A stretch of DNA of 31,829 nucleotides from contig MNCI01009376.1 of NCBI GenBank assembly GCA_015680685.1, positions 558,132 to 589,960 of the forward strand, written 5' to 3'. The stretch's first letter is position 1. Each line of letters opens with the position of its first letter. Positions 20,098 through 31,097 of the stretch are shown in pieces. The stretch comes from Gnetum montanum (Eukaryota; Streptophyta; Gnetopsida; Gnetales; Gnetaceae). Both the position numbers and the translations under genes were made by a program. Below the pieces are notes generated by a model that was given only the letters and a program-made list of their open reading frames with translations, was not told the DNA's origin and made no database searches.

Positions 20098-23000
20098 TGT
20101 GTTATTGGCTACAATTATGTATTAGAAAAGAAATAGAATAACATAAAATGTAAAATTGAATCCTATAATATATACAAATAATATAATGTTATAAGACTAA
20201 ACCACCTATGATCCATAAATCCATAAAATACAAATGAAAATTAATCTCTGATACAGTGTTGAAAATGCCAACACATAATATCCAACAATCTAAACTAATA
20301 CATAATATCAACTAGCTTACCACATCATAGTAAATCCTCCAAAAGCTCCAATCCATTTTCAAACTAATTAACCTGAAAATAAAATGGGTTATTAGTATAA
20401 AACTAAGTGAGAAACCTTGTAACATCTTTAATCATCAAATGAAAAGCTTTGATGGGGATTAGGAGGAACATCATTGATCTACAAAACATGTTAGCTTAAC
20501 AAGCATACAAGTGAGCCACCCAAAACATATAAAAAACATACAACACACAGTCATAACATCCATTCATCATAGAATGCCAAACCAAGGTTTTCCCACTCCA
20601 ACCACCATGACAAATAATGAGGCTAGCACGCACTACAATCAATGTTAAATGTGTAGTTTGTTGTCATGTGTACTAGCCAAAATTCAAACCAACATGTATG
20701 AAAATCAAATATCAAGTTTCCATGAACATGGATTAATCATTAGTCTTAATTGGAATATGAAGTGTGATCTAGGATATTAGTTCCAACATTTTCCAAATAT
20801 AGCAATGTTAGAGGCATCACCCAAGACATCACCACTAATGTTATGGAGGCACAAACCAAGAACAACAAGACCAATGAGCCATGAAATCATCCTCTCTTGT
20901 AGGATGGGGCCCTAGTGAGAGCCACACTAGTGCATTCCACAGTGGGGGTCAATCATCAAAATCATATCTAGGGAGCCCATCTCCAATCGCCCACACAAAC
21001 TTGGTGCTAGCTCCATCATCTAAATAAACAACAAACATACAACCATGACAACCAAATTGATGGTGGAAGCAACAACCAAAACAACATAATTATTCTCATC
21101 AAGAGATTTAATAAACCAAGGGATCCTCACAAGGATATTAATCTGATGCATAACATAACCTTATTGAATCCAAATTAGTCTCATCAAATTTCACCATCAA
21201 ACAAAGAGGTAAAACATCATCCAAAGAGATCTTGCAAATCCTTAACAATAACCCAAAGTGCCAGCTAATCTAATAAGAGGAATCCTTATCCATAACTTTC
21301 AAACTAATTAATAAAGTCACAATAATGAAAAATTCTAAACCCAATAGCTAACAATCATATATGGATCAATACGTAACCTAGGAATTCATCACTTTACTAG
21401 GGAAGGGAAATTAGGACTCTATTAAGCCAAAAATCAAGTTTAGAGTTGGATCTTCACCTAAACATATGATAGCAGATAAAATTATTATAACTCTACCATC
21501 CTTATAAATTTTATAATGATTATATATTCCAAAAAAACTAATACCTATACCTATCCTCTATTATAAATTTATGAAGGCATTTATCATAAATAAAAAGTTA
21601 TAAAACATGAATCTAGGCTTAGAGAATCAAGCAAAAATAAAAATGGAAAAAGTAGCTAACAGGAAAAAACTCATAACTCCATGATGGAAGAATATTTTTT
21701 GGTAGTTCTATAATGGTTTGAAATATATAAGACTAACCCATCTACAGGTAAAGGTTCAAGGGATTATCTAGTAAGATCTAGGAAATATGGGATTTTTAGT
21801 AGGAATCATCATAAATAGTAAAGTTATGGACAACATAGATAGAGAACTTTTAACTCTATGATAGAAAATTATTTTTTAACAATTCTAGAATGGTTAGAAA
21901 GATAAAAGAAAAAACTATTGGAAGGTAAAGTTGGAGAAGAATATCTAATACGATGTAGGAGATGTGGGATTTTTATTAGGCGCCATCAAAAATAGTAAAA
22001 TTTTGGATGGCATAGAAAGAAAAAAAACATAATTCTATGATGGAAAATTGATTTTCTATGATTCTAGAATGGTTGGGATAAAGGAAAAAACTCTTGGAAG
22101 GTAATGTTTCAAAGGATTATCTAACACAATGTTGGAAATATGTGGTTTTTATTAGGCACCTTCAAAATTAGTAAAATTATGGACATCATAGAAAGAAAAA
22201 TCATAACTCTATGATGGGAAACTATTTTTTAGTGATTCTAAAATGGATGGCAAGCTATATGAGTAACCTATCTCTAGGAAAATGTTCAAAGTATTATGTA
22301 ATAATATCTAGAAGATGTACAATTTTTATGTTTTGCTATCAAAAATAGGGAAATTATGGACATCGTAGAAAGAAAACTAATAACTTCCTCAAAAATAACT
22401 TTTTAAATTTCTTCTTATTCAATATGGAAGCTAAAACATAGACAAACATTCAGGTAAATTTTTAGAGTTTTATCCCTAAGTTATAGCCTCATTAATTTAC
22501 ATTATTGAAATTTCTATGATTTTGTATAGGTCTAAAAGAATGATACGTAACTCAAAATATGATATATCTTTTTGAATGATTCCCTTTTAAAAGATGTATA
22601 GCTTTTCAAGTGGATTTCAGAAACCTATAGTAAGAATTCTAAATCAAATTTATGAAAGAGATATAAACATTTTTCTATGCATTATCTATTCTACTAATGA
22701 AAATCTCTAGAAATCCTAGTTCCAAAATTAGTGGAAATAACAATATAATTAATTAATAATTAGGCATGAAAAATTCATCCAAATAGCATTGTATTCATTA
22801 AAGACAAAACCCATTAATCAACAAATGATTTTAGATTTACATGGTAAAGATAAACAATAGCCATCTCATGGATGTGCACAAAACCTATAACTGTAAATGG
22901 GGAAGAAGCCAAGATAACTCACCTCTTGATGGGAATGAAGAAAAATACAAACAAAGAAAAACAAGTGAAAATATTTATGCATTCTACATAATTAGATCTT

Positions 23001-23726
23001 AAATTCCACAACACTTTCTAGCTTTAGTCTTCTAATACCTCTTCAGATTATCAAAGTGCCTGGAAGAATTGAACTATGGGGGTTTTAATAGAGATTGACT
23101 AGAAACCATAGAACAGAAGAAAAATAATAATTAGCCAAACATTTGAAAAATGAAAAGAAAATTACAACAATTCATTTTCATGCTTATTGTAACTTTCTCT
23201 CTCACTTACGTTACTCTCTCCCATACCAAAATCATTAAAGAAAAAATACCATAAAATCTTACAATACTAAAATATAGTCCAAAACCTTTCAATAAAGAAA
23301 ATAAAATAAAAATAAATATAATTAATATTTGAAATACACATGTGGACATAGTGAAACATCAATCACCTATCTATTTGTTATACCATGCATAGTTAGAATA
23401 AATTATTAATATTAATTAAACAAATTGTTAATTATTGGCATGCCATGTTATCAACCAAATCTCATGAGATGCTACCAGACTGAATAACAGGATTACTATA
23501 TATGTGCTAGATGATAATAAAAGATAATATATATATGATTAAATATTAAGGATTACATCACATTAATCAAGAATTTAAAGAATCCCAAGGATCATCATTA
23601 ACAACATCAACATAATGCATAAAATATACTGAACTAGCCAAATGCGTAAATATACAAGTACAAGAAAGATTGTTTTTTTCTAAAAATCATAGGTACCAGG
23701 GATGTCTAAAAATATGGGTTGTTACA
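20098..23726 (-). repeat. Long 3' LTR of a chromovirus inserted into the TAT-like integrase
   Basis: On the minus strand the LTR starts TGTAACAACCC at 23726, immediately after a polypurine tract and the chromodomain end of pol. At the other side the TAT integrase frame is interrupted at about 20098-20100, where the plus strand begins tgtgttattgg, so the LTR ends ...AATAACACA. Length is about 3.6 kb, which suits the long-LTR Tekay/Del chromoviruses. It contains no coding sequence and holds a tandem array of about 177 bp (21488-22430). The exact outer end could shift by two bases. Confidence 0.65.
21488..22430. repeat. Tandem array of about 177-bp units inside the chromovirus LTR
   Basis: The marker 'aactctatgatgg' or a close variant recurs with its taa start at 21674, 21851, 22030, 22204 and about 22381, giving spacings of 177, 179, 174 and 177. 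A weaker copy starts near 21488. Within each unit follow 'ttttt..tgattctagaatgg', 'ggaaggtaa.gtt.aaagg' and 'gttttattagg..cc.tcaaaa.tagtaaaattatgga' in the same order. Units have diverged from each other by substitutions and small indels, so the array is old. Confidence 0.85.
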
Positions 23727-23735
23727 TCCTTTCCT
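23727..23735 (-). other. Polypurine tract of the chromovirus
   Basis: AGGAAAGGA on the minus strand lies directly against the LTR start TGTAACAACCC. It would prime plus-strand synthesis and it fixes this LTR as the 3' LTR. Confidence 0.75.
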
Positions 23736-23744
23736 AAAAATTAT

Positions 23745-24860
23745 TCCTCTTGAAATATTTCAAGATGAGAAGAATGCAAATTAGACACAAGCTCCAATGT
23801 AACCTCTTATGAACCATGACGATTCTAGAAAACCTTGATCATGAGAACTATCCTATTGCATAACTAGCACTCCATCTAATCCAATACCCTAATAGGATGT
23901 TCAATATACGAGGAATCTACCTAAAGCTATAATTTAGTGTAATCAACCACATGATTTTTGTCAAGTACATACTTATGTAGCATGGACACAAGAAATACAT
24001 CATCCATGCTTGAAAGCTGTGGTGGTGGACCAACATACTATGCAACCTCTCCTATGTGCTAAAGGACATTGAATGGACCAATGTAGCAAGGTGAAAACTT
24101 ACCTTTTTGACCAAAACACATTAATCCTTCCAAACTGGAGACTTGGACAAACACTTTGTCACCAATATCAAACTCTAGAGGCCTTCTCCTACAGTTTATA
24201 TAGCTCTTCTAATGATCCTGAGCTACCTTTAACCATTCACATATCTCTCTAATTGTCTCTCTCATTCTCACCATAACATCTAAACTAATGTGTTGCCTAT
24301 CCTTGATCATATCCTAACACAAGGGATCCTTTCATGGTCTTCCATATAGGACTTCATATGATGTTTCCTTCATATTAGCCTGATAACTATTGTTGTAAGA
24401 AAACTTTGCTAATGGTAATAGATTATCCCAACTATTGGTAAACTGTAAGGCATATGATTGAAGCATGTCCTCCAATACTTGGTTAACTCTCTTAACCTAA
24501 CCATCACTTTTTGGATGATAGCCTAATCTCAAATTCAACTTAGTACCCAAACTGTTCATGAATGCATGATAAAATTAAGAAGTAAATTTTCCATCACAAT
24601 ATAAGAAAATCTTGGCAACGACATGATGTAGTCATATGATCTCAAAGATGAACATCTGTGCAGCATCCTCAATGCTAATTGAAGTCTTTATAGTTAGGAA
24701 ATGCACTGACTTGGTTAACAAGGCTACCACAATAAGAATAACATCCTTTCCACATCTAGTTCATGGTAGAATAATAATGAAATCCATTATGATCATCTCG
24801 CATTTCCAAATTGGAATAGAGTGGGATACAAGAAATAATACATAAGCTACTTCTCCCCAT
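23745..24860 (-). pseudogene. Chromovirus integrase C-terminal half with chromodomain remnant
   Basis: Reading down from about 24860: IPIWKCEMIIMDFIIILP with TKSVHFL (core, first Asp kept in MDF), IFLYCDGKFTS (second catalytic region, CDGKF for the usual SDRDxxF), LNLRLGYHPKSDG (HPQTDGQ pattern), VNQVLEDMLQSYAL, SWDNLLPLAKFSYNNSYQAN and YEVLYGRP, all standard for chromovirus integrases. The C-terminal part has FDIGDKVFVQVSSLEGLM, CYIGPFNVL, LSSMDDVFLVSMLHKYV (LS..HDVFHVSMLRKY pattern) and then a chromodomain-like tail with VTLELVSNLHSSHLEIF ending at the polypurine tract. These place it in the Tekay/Del/Reina-type chromoviruses, which use the chromodomain to target heterochromatin. Several stops replace Gln or Arg codons. 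Everything upstream of the integrase core is missing. Confidence 0.85.
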
Positions 24861-25640
24861 TTTTGGACATGACCAAAAATGATAATGCATATAAACTTAT
24901 ATCTTAAAGATATATCATTTTAGAACAAAAACATATAGTTATGGAGAGCCATTTCATAATGAGCATAACCATTATCACATAAATCTCTCCCCCTATAAGG
25001 AAAATACCCAAAATAATCTAAACACCTGCAAAAATGTTTCATGATATAAATGTGCATGACATAAAACCATTTTACAAGAGAACCAATTGAAGAGCACACA
25101 TCTTCTAAATTTCATATGGCTAATGAAGTAAAATTAGCTTTTATTAAGATCAGTCCTTCATCTATTCACAACAAGAAGCACAACTGATCTAAGCCTTGCA
25201 GTAACCTATCTATCATGATTCTAAAATCATCCAACATTCTTTTGAAAAATCAAAAATTCAATAGAAAGTTCATGACAAGAGAGTTTAAAACATGCATATT
25301 CAACATTTAAGACAAAGAAACACATGTAATCATGCTAAATATATCAAAGATCAAGAAAAACCAATTAACTTTTTATACAAAAGAAGATTCATAAACTAAT
25401 ATATGATAATCATGTTAAAGCCAAGAAAAATAGCATATAAATAAACCTCATATCTTATCAAAAGAGATCATGAACACCTGTTCTAGTACAACACCTATTC
25501 TAGTACATTTTAATTCATATTTGCAATATGGATCTTAGGTATGTAAAAAGATATATTCTCCACATACAAAAGATCAGACAATAAACATATAAATATCAAG
25601 ATCTTTCACCATAAAAGTTCATCTTTAGATAGGAAGTTAA
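24861..25640. other. AT-rich stretch without recognisable gene
   Basis: No frame or motif links it to the chromovirus integrase on its left. It contains a 17-bp tandem duplication at 25474-25507. It may mark the deletion or insertion point that removed the chromovirus RT. Confidence 0.35.
25474..25507. repeat. 17-bp tandem duplication
   Basis: acacctgttctagtaca is followed directly by acacctattctagtaca, with one mismatch. Confidence 0.8.
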
Positions 25641-26960
25641 TAAATGTCCTATTTTACAACATTTCTAGATGAATATGCTCTTCCTTGCTCATTTTTAGCT
25701 AATGGTGAGTTGAAATATGAAATTTTTCTACTTGAGTGCCTTTTGGTAAAAGTCTCAAGAGACCCCCTACACTGGTGGCCTCTTGGATTAGGTACAAGCT
25801 CCCCCTACATATGTGCAAATTCTAATGTCTTCTTTGGACCCCCTTTTTAGATCAACTTTTTCTTTTCTCATTAAAGTACTATTTTTGCAAATCAATATTA
25901 AGATCAAGTGTGGAGACATAGGTATCACATTAATAAATCCTTTAAACAAAGAAGATGAAAATATTTTTAATGTTTATTGCAAGTAATTTTCTCCTAGATA
26001 ATTAATAAGAAATCACTTTTTAAGGGAAGCCACTACAATTTACAACTTTCATAATGCATCTATTTGTTGAAGTGTACATTAAAATCCATATGAGATGACT
26101 CAAAAGAAATAGTAGATGCCTTGCCTAAGAGCATAGATATTAGAGTAGACATCTACTTTGAGAGAGAGACATCTTCTATCAAAATGAGACAACTCAAATG
26201 CATGTGAGATGTCTAAATGTTAGAGTAGACATCTATTCTTCCATGGTTGAAAATAAAGATGCTTGTTTTGAGATCAAGAACCTCTTGAGACTTTCAACCA
26301 AGTCATCATATCCCCTAACAACTTCTAGACTTGTCAAAATAAGTCTAAAACACCTTGAAATCATAATTTAAAATCAACATAAGAAAATATACATAAAAAT
26401 CAAAAATACACAAGATCTAGGAGACATTTCCATAAATTTGGAATGCCATATTAATATCAAGTTTAGATACTTTTGAAAGAAAGGCCTTCCATTAGTCGAA
26501 CCTAATGATAGATAGCAAATAATTCATATGCTCAAGGAATTATTTTTGAAATGTTTAGAAGATACATGAATTACATCAAATGCTTTAATTATCATACATT
26601 AGAAGTCTTCTATAAGTAATTGAACTTTATAATTTTAGAGGGAAGCAACAATGCCAAATCATATGGAACACAAAAAATGTTCAACCAAAAGACTTTAATC
26701 CACTAGAAATCAATACATTCTAGTTAAGAGACCAAAACATGATTTATTAATAAAAACTTTAAAAATAGCATAGACAATCGACATATTATAGTTTTTTTTT
26801 GGATTTTCAATGATTTCCAATAGCTTCCATTCAATCATAAACTAATCTATTCTAATCAAGTCAATGTATAATGATTATAACTATACTTACCATTACTTAG
26901 CTGACTTGCTAATGGAGTTCAAGATGCCTAGTAAGCTTGAGAATGATACCCCCCTTTTTA
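25641..26960 (-). mobile_element. Probable 3' non-coding part of the copia element, with polypurine tracts
   Basis: The minus strand carries CTAAAAAGGGGGTCC (about 25837-25850), TAGGGGGAG (about 25798-25807), TAGGGGGTC (about 25761-25770) and AAAAAGGGGGG (about 26948-26960). Repeated GGGGGAG tracts are typical of the 3' part of SIRE/Maximus copia elements. No pol sequence was found between gag and these tracts, suggesting a large deletion. At 26095-26240 agacatct and agatgtct occur several times, as in the copia LTR. A short plus-strand frame at 25644-25850 appears to be chance. Confidence 0.4.
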
Positions 26961-28425
26961 GGTTTCTTGTCTGAAACAAACTTCATTAATTTCTAAGGCT
27001 TGGCTTCCTTTCACGAAATTGTTGGAGCGAGTCTTCTCATTCTCATATTCTTTCCTTTTGATTCTCCAAACTTTCTTGACTTTCCTATAATTTGTTTATC
27101 TATCCTTTTTACCCTGCAAAATGTCCTTTCTACGTACATTTGGATAAGACCAAGGAGTCTTATTATATGACTAGGTACTTATGTGATAATATTTTAGATT
27201 TCAATTTTATTTCTTATGACCAAACCTATTATAGTAATAATATTTAATTTTCCTATTATAGTAAAAGTGATTAAAGTGATCAAACCTTCAAGGTGGTTTT
27301 GGTTGGATTAGAGTTGCTTTTGATTGGGATGTAGTGCCTATTATCACTTCAACCTTTGGAGAGTCCTTTTATTGGGATGGAGGTTGTGCAAGTTATTCTT
27401 CTTGGGAACAACATCGTAGCCCACTTTTATCTTGTGGACTTCTTCCTTGTCCAAGAACCATTCAAAGGGACTCCTTCCCTTTAATAATCCTTTCATTCAC
27501 AAGATTTACATCTACAAGCTCTTCTTTCATCTACTCATATGACTTGGTGAGTTCTTTATTCTCATTCCTAAGGTTTGAGATTTTCTTACTGAGATCTAAA
27601 ATTTTAGTATTTAATAAAGAAATTTCTTGGTCCTTTGTTTTTACTTGGTTGTTTAACTTTGTGTAAAGAGTTTGAAAATTTAAAAGTTCATTACACAATA
27701 AATCAAATCTTTCATCCTCATTAAGTTCATCATCTGAGGTATCAATGTCATCATTTGTGAGAGCCATATAGATGAGATGTGAATCCTTTGCATCATTCTT
27801 CACCTTTTCTTTGCTTTGCTCTCCATCATTCCAACTTGAGTAGAAGTTGGTCTTTCTCATCTCCTCATCATTTTTGTCCTTTTGTTGTAACCTACCACTA
27901 CTAGGACATTTGAAGACCACATGCCCTCTTCCATCACATACTAAGGATTCTATTGAACGTGAGTCAAAAATTAGAACTAAAATTTTTTTTACCTCTTTTC
28001 TTAACTTTGAATTGATTAAGTTTTTATTGATTGAAGCTCTCACTCATCTACTCAATCATATTGGTTAGTTTTTGAATCTTAGCCTTAAGGTCTAAGTTCT
28101 CATTCTTGAGATAAAAACATTCATCATTAAGAACTTTAATTTTCATTTCCTTGGCATGTAAAGAATTTTTTATCTTAATGCAAAAATTATGAAAAGAAAG
28201 AACTTCATGGAAAAATATCCCATTCATTTTTTCAAAGGAAACATCATTTAGATAATCACAAGTTTTGTCAACTTTACAAGCATAGTCCCCTTTATTTCTA
28301 AATGTAGAAAAGGGAATGAAAGACTTACCTTTATAGAAGATGTGATATATGAATTAAGCACCTCAATTGATAAAGCAAAGTAGTCTCTTTGTCTAGATGT
28401 GTCTAATGTTGATTGCCTCTTCCAT
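26961..28425 (-). pseudogene. Gag relic of a Ty1/copia element, SIRE/Maximus-like
   Basis: Gag forms particles and binds RNA. The start is the ATG at 28423-28425: MEEAINIRHI, stop, TKRLLCF, matching the N-terminus pattern of copia Gag (ME..NVR..QTKRP..F). Much of the capsid part is missing or scrambled. A helical segment (LNDECFYLKNENLDLKAKIQ) lies at about 28070-28150, then the open frame 27531-28043 holds a zinc knuckle (VCDGRGHVVFKCPS, 27906-27947) with the first Cys replaced by Ser, an acidic stretch (NDDIDTSDDELNEDERF) and a coiled coil (TKDQEISLLNTKILDLSKKI). Below 27531 a second knuckle can be traced at about 27201-27242 as YYYYNRFGH. The order knuckle, acidic patch and coiled coil is typical of this lineage. 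No protease, integrase or RT follows. Confidence 0.72.
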
Positions 28426-28464
28426 GTTCACTCTTGAAGATTGATGTAGAGTGCAAGAGTATAG

Positions 28465-28476
28465 GCTCTAATAGCA
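28465..28476 (-). other. Primer binding site of the copia element (initiator Met tRNA type)
   Basis: TGCTATTAGAGC on the minus strand differs by two bases from the usual TGGTATCAGAGC. It sits 40 bases upstream of the gag ATG and just after the LTR end. Confidence 0.72.
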
Positions 28477-29010
28477 CTTAAGGATCATTGAAATTAGAAG
28501 GGGGTGGGGGGAATGAATAAGTTCCTCAAATAAAAAAATTGTTGATACAAAACACACACCAATTTTAACGTGGTTTTCCAACTTGGGTGGTCCACACTTA
28601 GAGGGTAGTTCACAAGCATACCTCTAAACTTTGTTCCTTCCAAAATGTGGTTGGTACCACACCCTTTACAAGCTCTAAGCTTGCTCTAAAGTGATTCGAC
28701 AAATCCACTTAACATCGCAAACTTCCATAAGCTTGGAATGTGGTTTTAAGGATCCAACTACCTTTACAACTTGAGCTCCACTCTAGAGTGTTGTGGTGCT
28801 ATTCTAACACTCAATTCCAAAGGATTCTTCCCATAAGAAGCACATCAACCCTATAGGGAAATAAAAGAGAACTACAATCACAAGAATAAATGCAAATAAT
28901 TTTGATGATCCTTATACTTTGAGGTAAACCTCACTTTGACTAATTATAATAGACAAAAGATTGTACAATGAGGAACAAAAATGATTACAATGATTGCCAA
29001 ATGATTACAA

Positions 29011-29017
29011 TTTATAG
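29011..29017 (-). promoter_or_regulatory. Copia LTR TATA box
   Basis: CTATAAA on the minus strand, within gtactataaattg, about 480 bases inside the LTR. It divides U3 (29018-29491) from R/U5. Confidence 0.5.
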
Positions 29018-29174
29018 TACACCATGTCATCTCCTTTCCCAATGAGAATGATGTCTTCTTATAGCCACTATGTTTCCAAATTTATCTTGGAACTCATGCA
29101 ATGGCTATCTAATGATCATGGAAGACATCCTCCTTGTGGCTAAGATGTCTTTCTATATTTTCCATCATTCTAAG

Positions 29175-29258
29175 AAGATGTCTTTGTCTAGTGAAAGACA
29201 TCTTTATGAAACTAGCCTACATTCTATGAAGATGTCTTTGTCTAGGGGAAGACATCTT
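29175..29258. repeat. Duplicated U3 hairpins in the copia LTR
   Basis: AAGATGTCTTT (29175-29185) pairs exactly with AAAGACATCTT (29194-29204) around an 8-base loop. A second hairpin, AAGATGTCTT (29229-29238) with AAGACATCTT (29249-29258), repeats it 54 bases on with nearly the same loop (gtctag). Further agatgtct and agacatct copies occur at about 29120-29150 and 29325-29335. Confidence 0.82.
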
Positions 29259-29491
29259 TGGTTGATGAAAGATATCCCCTTTTTTTTAGAGATGTCCTTA
29301 CTTGTGCTGCCTTTAATTCTACCAAGACATCTATTGTTTCTCGAAGATTTCTTTCTTCATCTTCATTCCTTATCCATGTTCATCAAGCTTCTGCAAACCT
29401 TCTTGTCTTGATCCAAGTTCTTGTCTTGCAATACAACAATCATACAACTATACAAACAATCTTGTTCTCCATTTTTCTTAATGTTTTAACA

Positions 29492-30608
29492 TACCAAAAG
29501 GTCAACTTGATAGACAAGATTGTAGGAATTTAATAAAAATATATAAAAGGATAAATAAAATACAAAATTTTATAAAAGAATAAATAGTATCCCATTTGGT
29601 ATAAAAATATATCTTGTTCATTAAGCAATAATATTTTTCATTATCCTAATGTTCATGTAAAGAGAAATGAACCAATAGCTAATAATTAAATTAATAATAC
29701 AATAAATACAACATAACTATTGAAAAAACATTATATAAAATATGAATTTATTATTTCAAAATTCAAAATATAGAATAAATTATTAAAAAGTAAAAACAAG
29801 GTATGAACCAAAGAAAGGAAGTGTTAGAAGATGAAATAATTGAAACATAGGTACACCCTAAAACATATAGTCATTTTAAAACATTATAACTTAGAATTAT
29901 TAAATGAAATCAAATCCATAACTTAGAGCTTCCAAATTAATAGTCTTACCACTAGGCACCAATGATATGCAAGTACATAGACAACTATGTGAACCAAAGG
30001 GCAATAAAATATATAAATAGTTAAAGTTGAACATTACAACATAGAATTATATAAGAAGTCCTTAAATGTTGATATTCTAAAATGCTAGTAAGCTAATAAA
30101 ATATATTCAAAGAAACCTTATTGTAATCTATTTCATCTCCATGAATACCTGTATCACCTAGAATATGCAAATAAAGAAGAAAATTAGTTCATGCAGCCGA
30201 GTAAGAATAGTGAACTATATATACTACCTCATGTATTTTTAATTCAAATATTGAGTATTTGGATAGTCATGAATAGGAGCTTTTTCATCTCCAAAACATT
30301 AGTATTAAACAAATAAATAACCATATAATCAATAACTTATTATAGAATTTTTGAACTAAAATTCAACCATAACCTAATCCAAACATTTTGGAAGCTAACA
30401 TCAAAGTATTCCTATCAAAATATCATATGCATAGATGTTCACTTATTATGCATAATAGGATTTTATTTTTATCCTAAACAAAACAAAATCCAAAATGTGT
30501 TTGCAAGACTTATGCTATTTTTTTATTTCTAATGTCAAGGTTAGTTGAAATATCATCTTAGTTTTTCATTCACCAAGAGTTAATCAATTGCTAATTCCTT
30601 ATCATATG
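29492..30608. other. AT-rich stretch between the copia LTR and LTR D
   Basis: No coding frame, repeat or RNA gene could be supported here. It is dominated by A/T runs such as aaaatatataaaag. Confidence 0.4.
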
Positions 30609-30670
30609 TGATGAGCAACAAGGTACCCCTATGTCCAACTGATGAGCGACGAGGAACCCCTACACTCATT
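30609..30670. repeat. 31-bp tandem duplication of the LTR D terminus
   Basis: tgatgagcaacaaggtaccc (30609 on) is repeated from 30640 as tgatgagcgacgaggaaccc. Each copy starts with the LTR terminal octamer. It may come from a replication slip or from aberrant end processing. Confidence 0.75.
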
Positions 30671-30906
30671 ACTAGGTTACCAAACGCTAATCATTACTAG
30701 GTTACTAAGCGTTACACACATGCTCAAAGTGGTCATGCTTGTGTGATTTAATGATTTTCTTAATTCATAAAAATTAATTACTGTGCTAATAACAAAAATG
30801 TAAAGTGCATAAAATAAAATAAAATAAATGCATAAGAAAATAAAATAAAAGAAATGTGTAAGAAAACAAATCTTAAGTGCTGCAAGGATGAATTAAAGAG
30901 CTCGTC

Positions 30907-30912
30907 TTTATT
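30907..30912 (-). terminator. LTR D polyadenylation signal
   Basis: AATAAA on the minus strand, 169 bases downstream of the LTR D TATA box. Confidence 0.55.
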
Positions 30913-31080
30913 GCTGTACACAAGGTGTGCTTAGGTAGACAATGCTCGAATAAAGATTCTTCCACACATAGACCTCCTACTACAGGCACTTGGAAAATAC
31001 TCTAACTTTCAAACAGACTACAAGAGTTTCACTACTTGACTGCTAAAAGACTTCTTTTCAATTGTGCGCCTAGGCACCGT

Positions 31081-31088
31081 ATTTATAG
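31081..31088 (-). promoter_or_regulatory. LTR D TATA box
   Basis: CTATAAAT on the minus strand, directly next to the U3 minisatellite, which would lie just upstream of transcription start. Confidence 0.6.
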
Positions 31089-31097
31089 GCTTAAGAG

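Larger units (their letters stand above)
28477..29491 (-). repeat. 5' LTR of the copia element
   Basis: About 1,015 bp. On the minus strand it begins TGTTAAAACATT (29491 downwards), a usual copia LTR start, and runs to the primer binding site. It holds the SIRE-like features AACCACGTTAAAATTGGTG and a C-rich run ending near 28500 (cattccccccaccccc). A TATA box is at 29011-29017. The outer end is the best candidate rather than proven, and no 3' partner was found in the window. Confidence 0.6.

Noticed and set aside
25644-25850. Plus-strand frame of 68 codons
   Set aside because: It spans C-rich tracts that make better sense as minus-strand polypurine tracts of a copia 3' region.
27334-27666. 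Plus-strand frame of 110 codons
   Set aside because: Antisense to the copia Gag coiled-coil region; the minus strand gives recognisable Gag motifs.
29070-29533. Two overlapping plus-strand frames of 113 and 91 codons
   Set aside because: They lie within the copia LTR and translate the repeated hairpins; no protein similarity.
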